Shown in pieces: positions 10,501-22,300 of a stretch of DNA of 51,222 nucleotides. The DNA is from Reclinomonas americana ATCC 50394 (lineage: Eukaryota; Jakobida; Jakobea; Jakobida). Every line of letters starts with the position of its first letter. Within the stretch, counting starts at the first letter, position 1. Under the pieces are notes generated by a model. It was given only the letters and a program-made list of their open reading frames with translations, searched no databases and had not been told where the DNA came from. The stretch lies in the NCBI GenBank assembly GCA_048213135.1, contig PS015179.1, positions 68,922 to 120,143 of the forward strand. The letters run 5' to 3'. Made by a program: the position numbers and the translations under genes.

Positions 10501-13500
10501 TCTGATGGTGCGTGGCAAGCAAAATGACAAGCGAATGACTTGTTGCACTCGCTCGCTGCGTCTCAATCGACGTATTTATTCATGGTGGCGTGTGCGCAGT
10601 GTCCACGGAGAAGCGATTGCCGGCGCTGGTTGCCGACGGAGTGGCATCAAGTGTGGCTACGTCGACCCCCCCTGGCACCATTGATGCCGAGTACAGTGTG
10701 GTGGCACGCGATGCGCTCATGGTCACGATCTCCGGTACGTGAAGAAGATGAAGAAGAAAAAGAACAGGAGGGTTCAAGAGTGACTGATGCTGCTGCTGCT
10801 TACAGGCAAGAAACGACCAGTCAAGTGCTACGCCTTGGTGAGGTCGCTGAGTGAATCCGACACAGCGGCGCGCGCGTCGCAAGTGATTCGCAACAGGCAT
10901 TTCGGTGAGTGGCACCACCACACATCACCACCGCTTTCGGCAGGTAATGCTCATGTTTCGCTTGCAGTTGGCCGGCAATCGGAGCTGGAAATTCTCGTGC
11001 GCGCCTGGGACTCCACTCTCTCCCACACGTCGCGCGAAAAGCGTGCTATGTTCTCTGTGGAGGATGTCATGGCCACGGGGGCGGTGGTGGCTCACCGTAC
11101 CCGCCATGTGGTGGCGGTGGCGGGTGCTGCCGGCTCCGGCACGCGCACTCTCGTGCGTCATTTTGTCAACGTTTGCCGCGATCGATTGCCAGAGGCTGCA
11201 AAGGTATTTGGAGGAAAATATGCACTGCGCCATCTGCTGGTTCCTGAATCGAGCTCTGTTTGTGTTTGTAGCCGGCCGTCATCTTTTGCGCAGAGCAGGA
11301 GGCAATTGCCAGCGAGTCCTTTGGGTACTGGCGCCAGGCCTTCAAGTTCCTCATCAACGCGCTCACTTCGAAAGAGTTTCGTTGTAACGACGGCCGTCGG
11401 CATGCTCGAAGCTTCTCGTCACTCATCTGTGTCACCACCCGACAGTTGCATCGTGTCGTACGAGAAGCGCGCCAAACGCCTCCTCACGCAAGTGCTGAAA
11501 GACATTTTGTGCCAACATCTGGCCTCGCTGCTGAACATTTTCGCCGACGTCAGCTTTGTTGAGACGCCACAAGTACGGTGTCTGCGCCGCCCAGAGATGA
11601 TACAAGCTCGCGCCGAGTTGGCCGTGGTGGTGTTTGACGAGCTGGCACGTCGGGCGGTCGGACAGTCGCCGGGTGCCGTGCTGCTGGCCATCGAGAGTGT
11701 GCACTCCATGGACTCGGAGTCGCGCAGCCTGCTCCATCGGTACTTGGTGTTTGAGAACTGGCAGTCGGAGAACATGTACGTCCCGCAGCGCAAACTGCGC
11801 CTCCCGTGCCTGGTGGTGTTCGGCTATCGCACGCTGGTGGAGAAGACATCGCGAGCTGCCGGTGTGCACAACGAAGTCCTGCGGCTGGTGGGTCTCGAGG
11901 CGAAGCACACGGAAGTGGATCTGAGGGTGAGTTTGCGTTTGTGTGTCGTCGCGTCGAGGGGAGTGTTCGCACGGAGGACTGATTGTATATTTTTATTGCG
12001 TGTACGCACAGACTCTGTTCCTCGCACAACTCACCTACGGCGACTGTGCCGAGTACGCACGACTGGCCACTGGCTCGCGCACCTTGTCTGGCTACGTGGC
12101 CAATCAAGTGTGGAAAAAGAGCGAGGGCTGGCCCGGTCGTCTCGGCAGCGTTGTTCGCTGCTTCGTCGACAAGAAGCTGCTGGTTATCGAAGATGGATTC
12201 TGCCGAGTTTCGTACGGCGCGCCGCCGGCGCAGCAGAAAAGCAGTGGTCCGATGATGCGTCTCACCACTCATTGCAGTTCACCAACGTGGCCGACGCGGA
12301 AACTATTCACTTTGCCCACCGACTGGATCCGTCCATTCAGAAGCGGTACGACATGATGAGCGCAAGAGAGCGTGACATGCTTCGCCGAGGTTTGTGTCGA
12401 GCGAGCTGCATCAGCTGGGTGCGCGCCGTGCTGTCGCTCACCACGCCTTGTGATGCAGCGAGTGCCATAAGCATGGGTGCGCCTTTCACGGCGGCCGACT
12501 TGCTGGCTGCTGTGGTCGGCGACGTGGGCGACATGACAGTCGAGCAGGTGGCTGAGCTCCTGCAAGGCGCCGTGGCCGTGGGTCTGCTGGTGTCCACCGA
12601 GATCGCGCAGCCCAAGAAGGGCGGAGCATCGTCTTCCTCTTCTTCTGAGGCGCAGAAACGACGATGGTTTGCCAAGAGCAAGGGCGCAAGTGCCGCCGCC
12701 GCCGCCGCCGCGGCGAATGGCGAGGCTGCCGCCGTCGATCCACGCAACCTGCAGTTTGAGTTTGTGCAAACCACCACAGCGGCAGCGCTGTATGAGCTCG
12801 TTCCGCGGGCGGAGCGCGCCAAGTACCACACCTTTATGTACGAGCGACTGACTGCCTCCAACGAGGTGCGTACTGTCGTCACGCTTGATTGTCGCTGTTG
12901 CATCAGTCTCGTTAAACTAACGTGTTGGGGCAGCCTCCAACTCTGGATGGCGCACATGCTCGCCACATGTCCATGATGTTGCCTCTGCTGTCCAACATCT
13001 CGACGCACGCGCAGGGCGTGCTGGCCGAGTCCGAGTCGGAGGACCTCGACGACGGCGACTGTGAGACATTCGTGCTCAAGTCCATGCTGTACATCTTCTC
13101 GCACGCCAGCATGCAGGCGGCAGCAGGCGCGAATCACGAGGCTGTGGCGGTGGTGGAGAAGGGCCTGGCGTTCTTCGGGAAGTGGGCGGCAGGTGCGTGT
13201 CGGGTTGCAGGAGAAGAGGGGGAGGGGAGGGGAGGGGAGGGGAGGAGAAAAGAAGGAGATATGAGAAGGCAAGATAAGAAAGAGGTAAGAAGAGAAGAGA
13301 AAGTAGAGACAAGGATGTGATGAAAAAAGCTGGGGAAGGCAAAGCCAGTTTGCTATCGCTCACAAGCCGCATTCAACTGCACTTAGGCGAGTCATTCGAC
13401 GGCCAGAAGACCAAGCTTTACATGATGCGCCTGCTGGGAGAATCGCTGGCCAACACCGGTGCCTCCGACGCGGCTGAGGATGTGATTGGACAGACGCTGG

Positions 13501-15582
13501 TCATGCTGAACGAGCCGCGGGTGCGTTTTCTGTGATGGCTGCGATCGAGTGCGCACTGGCATGCAACCACATACTGACGATGCTCCCTTTCTTGCCTCAC
13601 AGATCAAATCGACTCACTTGTCCAGTGAGCTGCGCTTTGATGTGCTTTCACACCTTCTCAACATTACGCACACGCTGGAGGGGCATTCGCGGGCGAGCGA
13701 GCTGCACCGCGTGTGGACCGAACTGACGGAGGTGCTGTCGAGCATCACCGATCTGCGTCGGCGAATCAGCTACTACCGGTCCACCATTGTACATTTCACA
13801 ATGCGCGGCGAGCTGCCGGCTGCCCAGGAGGCGTACACCCAGCTGCAGCGCATTCTGCGCACGGAGATGCCGGCAGTCGAGCGGATACACTTTGACTGCA
13901 CGGTGGGAGTGGACCCAATTCTGCACGCCCACATTGTGATGGCGCGCAATCACGTGCACATGTGCAACGGTGACGCCGCCGTGCAATGTGTGGATCTGGC
14001 GCACGACTACGTGCAACTGCACAAAATCGACGACGAGCAGAACCGATCGCTGGTTCACATTGGTGGCAGCTACGTGTTGGCGAGTCTCCGCCACTGGCAC
14101 AGACTTCGCGAGGTGTGCATCGACGGCTACCTGACGGCGATGAAGCGCGATGAGTCCACACCTCGGCGAGTGTTTCTCTTTTACTTTTATCTCTCCGAGT
14201 TCTACCGCCATGCACACAGTTACGCGCGCAAGCGTNNNNNNNNNNNNNNNNNNNNNNNNNNNNNNNNNNNNNNNNNNNNNNNNNNNNNNNNNNNNNNNNN
14301 NNNNNNNNNNNNNNNNNNNNNNNNNNNNNNNNNNNNNNNNNNNNNNNNNNNNNNNNNNNNNNNNNNNNNNNNNNNNNNNNNNNNNNNNNNNNNNNNNNNN
14401 NNNNNNNNNNNNNNNNNNNNNNNNNNNNNNNNNNNNNNNNNNNNNNNNNNNNNNNNNNNNNNNNNNNNNNNNNNNNNNNNNNNNNNNNNNNNNNNNNNNN
14501 NNNNNNNNNNNNNNNNNNNNNNNNNNNNNNNNNNNNNNNNNNNNNNNNNNNNNNNNNNNNNNNNNNNNNNNNNNNNNNNNNNNNNNNNNNNNNNNNNNNN
14601 NNNNNNNNNNNNNNNNNNNNNNNNNNNNNNNNNNNNNNNNNNNNNNNNNNNNNNNNNNNNNNNNNNNNNNNNNNNNNNNNNNNNNNNNNNNNNNNNNNNN
14701 NNNNNNNNNNNNNNNNNNNNNNNNNNNNNNNCGTCGGTGTCACACGTTCTATCTCGACGCTCATACGCAGCGCCATCTTCACAGACCTGCCGCCCTTCCC
14801 ACAAGTGTGCTCTCAGTTTATTGAGTTGTCGCCCACACACGACGCCAGCTACGCCATTCGACAGTGCCGTGCGATCGCGGGAGCGCTTCACTCGAGCGAT
14901 TTCGCCTCCATGGTGACCATCAACCTGATCGACGCACTGGTGGTGCACGAGTGCCTCGGAGAGTCGGTGGAACGGCTCAGTTCGCTGCTGTCGCACCAGC
15001 AGAGTCGTGGCGATCACCAGTACCCGTGGTCGTCGCTGTACTGTCGCCTCTGTCGCATCATGTGCCGTCGACTGTTGCACTCGATCAACCAGTTCCACAT
15101 TGCCGACGGAGACTGGAACGACGAACGCTTCCGCTTCCAGGTACACATGCATCGCCGCACGACGCGTTTAGTCTGGTTACTCATCACGTTTTGTCTCCGC
15201 CCAACTACAGCAATCGGAATGGGCTCGTGCATACCACACCATCTCCGACGCCACTGTCATGTGCCTCGGCGAGCAAGCGGTGGATGCGGACATGCATCGC
15301 GTCACCCTGTGCTTGGCGTTCTGGTCCGCCTGCAACATGTACCGCGCCGAGAGACAGCAGCGTGGAGCGCTACGGTGGACCGACGACGAGATCGAGGCCC
15401 TGCTGGCCATTATTGATCAGCCAAAGGTGGAGAGTGCGTGGAACCGGTTGCCGGAGGAGTTGCGCGAGGAAGTCAATGCGACGCAGCACATGGACTGGGA
15501 TCCGCGAAGAAAGGTGGAGGATCGCGACGTGCGCTGGTTGGCGGTGCTGCAGGAGATCGAGAAGAGATTAAGTCGGCACTGA
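4513..15582 (+). CDS. Soluble adenylyl cyclase (ADCY10/SgcA)-like multidomain protein, probably catalytically dead
   Basis: Exons: 4513-5141 (with gap), 5216-5576, 5644-5826, 5898-8700, 8773-8894, 8958-9359, 9423-9603, 9666-10064, 10137-10507, 10600-10734, 10806-10904, 10968-11203, 11272-11375, 11446-11926, 12012-12206, 12278-12389, 12459-12865, 12934-13192, 13387-13520, 13603-15140 (with gap) and 15211-15582. The first ~1,200 residues are Pro/Ser/Ala-rich and disordered. Cyclase fold 1 covers 8870-9603 and fold 2 about 9950-10740 (GVAGGHAYVGAVGG, DFAVVGDLARLAVRLA). A STAND ATPase region starts at 11040, with a P-loop-like GAAGSGTRT at 11123-11149 and a winged-helix-like block at 12012-12560. 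A helical, TPR-like tail follows. This order is that of sAC and Dictyostelium SgcA. Both metal-binding Asp positions of fold 1, the Asn of fold 2 and the P-loop Lys are replaced, so cyclic nucleotide synthesis is doubtful. Family is secure, function inferred. Confidence 0.88.
4985..5104. other. Assembly gap (120 N) in the first exon of the cyclase-like gene
   Basis: A run of N interrupts the Pro-rich N-terminal coding region. The reading frame changes across the gap, so its true length is probably not exactly 120 bases. Confidence 0.9.
13193..13386 (+). repeat. Polypurine intron of the cyclase-like gene
   Basis: The intron between GTGCGT at 13193 and the acceptor at 13386 carries GGGGA/GAGA repeats (about 13205-13320) on the coding strand. 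It is longer than the usual ~70-base introns of this gene. Confidence 0.65.
14236..14731. other. Assembly gap (496 N) in the cyclase-like gene
   Basis: The gap lies within the helical C-terminal region. The flanking sequence is coding on both sides: ...EFYRHAHSYARKR before and VGVTRSISTLIRSAIF after. Confidence 0.9.
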
Positions 15583-15712
15583 GAGCTAAATAATGCTCCA
15601 GTGCTGCACATCTATGAAAAATTTTGTGACATCATTTCATCGCCTGTCAAGTCTACACGTAAAAAAAGTACTCACAATTCCCCCTCCAACAAAAAACCAC
15701 CATTACTCGTCA
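15583..15712. other. Convergent intergenic spacer
   Basis: This 130-base AT-richer spacer lies between the stop codons of the cyclase-like gene and the poly-Ubl gene. It must hold both 3' ends. Confidence 0.6.
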
Positions 15713-18700
15713 TCACTGCACATACGCACGCGCATCGGAGAGGATCTCTTCCATCGCATCTTGGCTTCCTGTGGTCTGGAAGAGGAAGCGCGCGGCCTTG
15801 TTGGCGACCAAACGCCACTCATTCAAGTCTTCCGCATATCTAGTCTCCAGCACGGCCAGAGCGACAGCCGTGAACCACTGCGTGATACGACTCTCGTACT
15901 TGCGTCCGGCAGCCACGACGCTCGCCACGGGCACGTTGAGAACCGCAGCAATTGCTTCGCAGCGATGCCACACACCACCGGCCTACAACAACAACAACAA
16001 GGCATGGAGTGAGAAGCATGGTTGATGACACAGCGGACGACACCACACGCCGACGCACCGACTGCGAGTACACGAGGCGGTCAAAGAGCACGCGCTGTGG
16101 TGATTGCTGCGGCGCGGCGGCAGCAGACTGCACACACCACAGAAATAAGTCTCTCGTGCTACTGCACAATAGGCTGCCTCGCTCGGCCACAACATACCGA
16201 CTCGCCAGCTGCTGGTGACGGTCCACTGTCGTCGTCGTCGGCGGCTGCGCCGCGCTTCGACGAGGACGCCTGCACACAGAGAGTGAGCCACGATTGTCTC
16301 TGTTTCCAGCTGTGCCCACTCCATTCCATCAGCCAAACCTTGCGACCGCGATGAGGCTTCTTGTTGTACTCGATTGGCGACTTGCGCACGACAGGGTGGG
16401 AGAGAGTGCTGCGTCCGCGGACGGACGGGCGGCGGACTCCGGTCGCACTGTCGGCACGCTCATCCTGAACCACCAGCGACGAATGCTCCGAGGGCAGGTT
16501 GAAGGCCAGCGACCACTGCAGGATCTCCTCCTTGGGACTGCACACAGCACACAAAAGTGTAAGTCTCCACAGGGCACATGCGGTGCGGGGGGAAGAGGCC
16601 ACGCAACGCATTCAGATTCTCGAGTTCACGGATGCGATCGTTCACAGCCAGCGCGTGAATGTCGCGGGATACGAGAGCACTCGAGGGGCTGATTACAGCG
16701 GTCTGCGAAGCCACCAGTCCATCTGCAACAAGAAGAACAAGGAGAAGCAGGTGGAGAAGGAAGAAGAAGCAAAAACACGTCAGACAAATGAAAACAACAC
16801 AAGCCGCGAGGCACGCAAAAAGGCAAGCGCACCGACGGCCGAGTAGTACTCCACGCGGATGCGCACTTCCTCCGGCGGCATCATGGCGTAGAAGTGCAGC
16901 ACACTTCCACCGTACAAACAGGGCAGTTCGTCGAAAAGCGGAGTTACTCGCGGCGACGAGAACGACACCTTGACCGTGGTGAGTGACGACGACAACGCCA
17001 CTACGCAGTTGAGGACACAAACATTCTCCCGTCAGAGGCAGCCGAGAAGGGGACAGACAGACAGCGAGAGAGAGGTGCTGGCACTCAACTGCCAAGCATC
17101 TTGACGACAATGTCGGAGAGACCCTTCTGACCGATTTCGACAAAACTGTGCACACCAGAGCCGATACGAGCCTGCCAACGTGGAGCTGTCAGCGAGGAGT
17201 GCAATCTAACGAAGGAGAACGAGAGAGACGACACCATACCTGTTCCACTACCAAGTGCGGATCGACACCGTCTCCGATACCAATGGTGAACACACGCGTG
17301 TTGGCTGCGGCTCGACGAATGGCCTCGAAGCATGTCTGCTTCTTGTACACACGGCCGTCGGTCAGCAGGAACAATTGGCGCGAGCGGCCGACCTCCACCT
17401 GTCGAGGCGATGTGCCGATTGAGACCAATGTGCAGCAAAAGACAACTGCGACAAATAATGAAAAAAACGCGACGCAACTGGCGTGGAGAGCACACGCTCC
17501 AACACCGGCAGCAGACGGGTGCCAAACATATCGGCTCCCGCCTTGTCAATGTACTCGCGTGCCTCGGCCAGCGTTTCGTCATTGAACGGTCGTGACTCCG
17601 GCCACAACATGTCCAGCCAGTCACCGAACTTGACAATGTTGAAGGGCACGCCGTCCACCAAACTCTGCACAAAGACCTGCATGGCGCGCTTGCTCTCCTC
17701 CATACGCGCACCAGTCATACTGCGCGAGCAATCCAGAATAAAGATGAGCTCCGAATTGTGTGGTCCCAGCAGTTCGCGCGGGGCCACTACAGGAAACAGG
17801 TGACGAAAGAGTGTAAGTGTCGCTGCTTGCTCGAGGTAGCTCGAGAAAAGGGATTAAAAACGCAACACAGAGAAATGCACGCGCAGTACTCCTTGGAGTC
17901 ACCGGCTGCCGCGAGCGGGTCCTTGGCCAGTGTGACGGTGGGGAACGACAGGTGCTCTGGATACACAGCAATGATGGCATAGTCGTGCGCCTCCGGTACC
18001 GCATGGACGACCACGTCGGCAGTGTTGCCGCGGATCTGCGACCGCACATTGTGCGACGGCGACGCCACATCACGCACTGGCGTGCTCAACTGGCAGTGCA
18101 TGGTCATGAGGGCGTGATCGCCACTCCTGGGGAGGGAAAACAACAACACGTTCAGGGAGCGACCTCAGACGAGCAAGCATATTATGGTGTTTCGTTGACA
18201 AGGCACCTGTTTTCTGCCGGAATAAAGTACAGTGGCACAGGGGCCACAATGCTGTTCGACGTCTTGTCGTACGTCGTCTCCGTGGCGTACACCAGTTCGA
18301 CGCCAATCTGAGCGCGGTCATCAGCAAGACAACGAGAAGAAATACAGTGATACTGGTCACCAACACACACACACCTCGTCGCCCGGGTCGACACGGCCAA
18401 TCGACATCAAGTACACCTCCTGATCCAGATCGCGCGTCATGCTGTCGGCATCCTCCGGATTGCCAAAGTCCTCCACTGGCTGCACTTTCGGCTCGCAGGT
18501 GACCTGTGCAACAACGCGATGAGGATACACACGAGGCAGAAAAAAGCCGGCGAGGACGTGCAGAAACGCAACACTCAGTTGACGATTGCCAACGGTGACT
18601 CGCCAGTCGGCCAGTGCGGTCTCGGTGTTCAGTCGCGGGAACACGTACTCGACATCCATCACACTGTTACCCGTGTGCTGGAAGCGCTGCTTGATGCGAA

Positions 18701-19300
18701 TCTCCAGCACAAAGTCTGTAAGGAATGCTGTCNNNNNNNNNNNNNNNNNNNNNNNNNNNNNNNNNNNNNNNNNNNNNNNNNNNNNNNNNNNNNNNNNNNN
18801 NNNNNNNNNNNNNNNNNNNNNNNNNNNNNNNNNNNNNNNNNNNNNNNNNNNNNNNNNNNNNNNNNNNNNNNNNNNNNNNNNNNNNNNNNNNNNNNNNNNN
18901 NNNNNNNNNNNNNNNNNNNNNNNNNNNNNNNNNNNNNNNNNNNNNNNNNNNNNNNNNNNNNNNNNNNNNNNNNNNNNNNNNNNNNNNNNNNNNNNNNNNN
19001 NNNNNNNNNNNNNNNNNNNNNNNNNNNNNNNNNNNNNNNNNNNNNNNNNNNNNNNNNNNNNNNNNNNNNNNNNNNNNNNNNNNNNNNNNNNNNNNNNNNN
19101 NNNNNNNNNNNNNNNNNNNNNNNNNNNNNNNNNNNNNNNNGGATGGCGGGAAGTCCTGGCCACTAACCAATGGCAGCACGGTGCGCGGTCCGGCAATGAA
19201 CTCCTCATCGTCCACGACAAAGTAATCAGTGGTCGATGTGCGTTCCTTCTTGCCCTTCCAGAAGCGGCGTTTCCGTGGAGCATCGGGTGAGGCCTAAAGG
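15713..19300 (-). other. VIT-VWA-C-terminal module of the poly-Ubl protein
   Basis: A lead-in exon at 19293-19141 (basic KRRFWKGKK, then DYFVVDDEEF) runs into a gap. The VIT domain follows (18732: IRIKQRFQHTGNSVMDVEY, YVFPRLNTETALADWRV; then exons near 18504-18377, 18308-18200 and 18125-17880). The VWA exon at 17788 carries the MIDAS motif DCSRSM, then VPFNIVKFGD. The exon at 17428-17240 has LFLLTDG, the second MIDAS element, and FTIGIGDGVD. The exon at 17173-17088 closes VWA. Exons at 17001, 16723 and 16545-16190 (SPKEEILQWSLAFNLPSEHS) and 15982-15713 (AVALAVLETRY, EWRLVANKAARFL) match the conserved tail of VWA5A/PARP4-type proteins. The MIDAS motif is intact, so metal-dependent protein binding is plausible. 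Confidence 0.87.
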
Positions 19301-22300
19301 GTGGGTGTTGGTCAGCAACAGGCACAGGAGAGAGGGAGGGAAGGATGGAGCAAGGGAGGGGAGGGAGGGAGGGAGAAATAAGAACGAAAGAAAGAAAGAA
19401 AGAAACAGAGACTAGGAGAGAATGGATGCGCTTGAAATGCATCTCCTCACCTCCGACGACTGGATGGGTGCTGGCATGACATGCACCTCGCTGTGGGATT
19501 GCGGCCAGCTCTGCAGAAACATGTCAGCACACAAACACCACCACATCAGTCGCGCACACAATCTCACGCAGACGGAACGACGTGCACGACGGCTCCGTCC
19601 ACCACGCCAGCTTCCACAAAGGTGAACTCGCTGTTCAGCGGCGCACCACCCGTCGCGTGCAGCGTCACATCCGGCTTCGAGTCGGGCGACACGTCGTCGG
19701 CGCTGCAGACCAGGGCCTTGATTTGCGGCTTCAAGTCGGCAATCGGTTGCACGGCTGGAGACAGAGCGTAAGAAAAACTGACGTGAAGAGTGGAATGTGA
19801 AGTGACGCACGAGAGGCAGTCATCGGAACAGCGTTGCCGCGCGGAGTCTTCAGCGTGAACCGGAGAGGATCCCAGATCTGCCAACAGGAATGGCCTTCAA
19901 CACGAGACAAGAGAATTATTGCAATAAGGGACATTCGATCCGCACCATGTCGACCACAGAGTTCTCCTGAATGCCGAGCTGCAGCAGTGTTGCTTCGTCG
20001 TCCAGCATCGCCTTTCCGTTGTACTGCAGACGAACCTTGCTGGCCGCAGTCGGAGGAGCGCGCTCTGCGTAGCACACTTGCTCCTTCAACTTGAGCACCG
20101 GTGAGGCAGCTGCTCGCAGACAAAAGTTAGATGCACACACAAGCACGTGTGTTTGTGTCACTCTCTCTGACGCAACGGCTCAGCACAATCTCATGACGCG
20201 TGCCCGTGTTGCTCTCCACACGCACAGACACCGGGCGCCAATCCTGCATTCATCGCCAACATGTTGGTGTAAGTGTACAACGAAAAAGATGAATAGTAAC
20301 ATAAAGACAAACGCACCGCTGTCAGGCGTTGGCGCGTGTCGACAACATCGGCGATTCGCGCACTGTCAGTGTCCAGAGGACGGCCGCGGCTGCTGAGCGT
20401 CAGCAGACGAGACTGCTCTACCGGCGCACCCTCGGCGTCGCACACACGTTGCTTGAGGTACAGCACGGTTTCGTTTGCTGTGAAAGGATTAGCGGGTAAC
20501 TCAGAAGAGCAACACGAAAACAGAGAGAGACGCAACGTCGAGCAGGCACGGAGAGCGGCTTGAATGACGGTGTGTCGATCAGCACATCGAGCACAGTAAT
20601 GTCCTGCACCAAAGGGAAAAATGTCAGGTATGCAAAAGGAGACAAACGGAGAAAAATACATCAACGCACTCCAAACACGCTGGAGCTCGGCGCAATGCCG
20701 ATTTCCATCAGCTTCGCCGCGTTGTTGTCCAGCGCGTGGCCGTCGTGTGTCAGAGTGACCAAGTTGGCACGCGACTCGGGAATTCCGTGTGCGCGAGCCA
20801 CATGTGCCTTGGCGTCTCCCACAGTGGTCGCAGCTGTGTCGGCGCCCCACAAATATTGAGAAACACACAGTGGCAGCCGAGATGGGCGTAACAGGGCGTA
20901 CCGAGAAGTGGAACCACCACATGGGTGCCGTCGGGCATGCGCACTGGCACCTGTCCAGGCTCCAGCACCTGACAATGGCACACAAGACGTGAGTTCGTGT
21001 TTACACACTCACCATCGGTCGGCGCGGACTCACCGCTCCCAGCGTGTCACCGTCCTTGATGTCAGTGTCGCCCAACTTGCGAGTGCGATCACCGACCGAC
21101 TGGCCAGCACGATTGATTGTCACCAGCGGGGACGCTGCGATGGGCAAGCCTTCGGCCTCTGCCACCACCTCCTGCACGTCGGAGACCGTGTTCGACGCTG
21201 TTCGCCAACAATTTGAGCGCAAGGACAACGCACGTGCATTTCTGAAAGACGAGGTGAAACGCAACGATCGAGCGTCACATGCACAGTCTTGCCAGTCCAC
21301 GTGCGCACAGCAAATGCCATCGGCAGCCAGTGCTACAGTACGCCGCCGAATCGTGAACACAAATACATAAACAGAGACAAAGCATGAAAAAAGCAATAAA
21401 CTCACCGACGACAGTGGTGTGCCTGACGAAATGCCGACTGCAGCCAGAGACTGGCGATCGGCCTCAGCTGGCAGTGGTTGTCCGTTGCGCGCCAGCGCCA
21501 AGTGATCCGACGCAGCACGCGACACGCCCTCTGCATCGCAAACCTTGTGCTTGACAACCATCACAGGCTCACCAGCTGCGTCGATATACACTCGTTAGCA
21601 CATGCAAGGCAATAAAATGCAACAATCTCCCCACAAAGTGAACCTTGAACAGGCACGGAAATCTGCTTGCCCGACGGCGTCTCGACCGAGAGTGTCAGCG
21701 CATCGAGCTCCTGTCATCACCAAAATAGTGATGAGAAGCAGAACAGATTGAGGAGCAGCAAGTCACACGCACCGCGTTGATCGTGTCGCCATCCGAGATA
21801 CCACAGTCGACCAGCAGCCGATCATCGCGATCCAGCGACTGGGAGCCGTACAACAGCGTAATCGCTGACGTGTTGGCGGCCGGAATGTCCAGCTTTTCGC
21901 CCACTCGCTTGCGCAACCAGTCAACAGTCGACGTGTCTGCACATTCACGGTAAGCAGTGGACACGCCATAAAAAACACAGCAGAAGCGCAGCATGCGGTA
22001 CGCACAGGAGAGGGGAATAGTTGTGGTACGATCGCCACCCGGCAGCACAACCTTGACGCGCAGCGGACCAAACTCAGCGACCAGTGGCGATCCATTGCGA
22101 ACAGGTGTCGACGCCAGAATGCGTGTGTCTGGTCGCAGAGGCTCGCCAGCATACTTGATGGTCACGTAGCGCACCGCTGACGGCGGCACGTGCTCAAAGT
22201 CGCTGACGGCGCGCTTGATGTCGCCAATTGTGTTTGGCGCTGCTCACAAATATGAGAAGGGCTGCGACACATGCTGCTGCGCAGAAAACACGACACGCAA

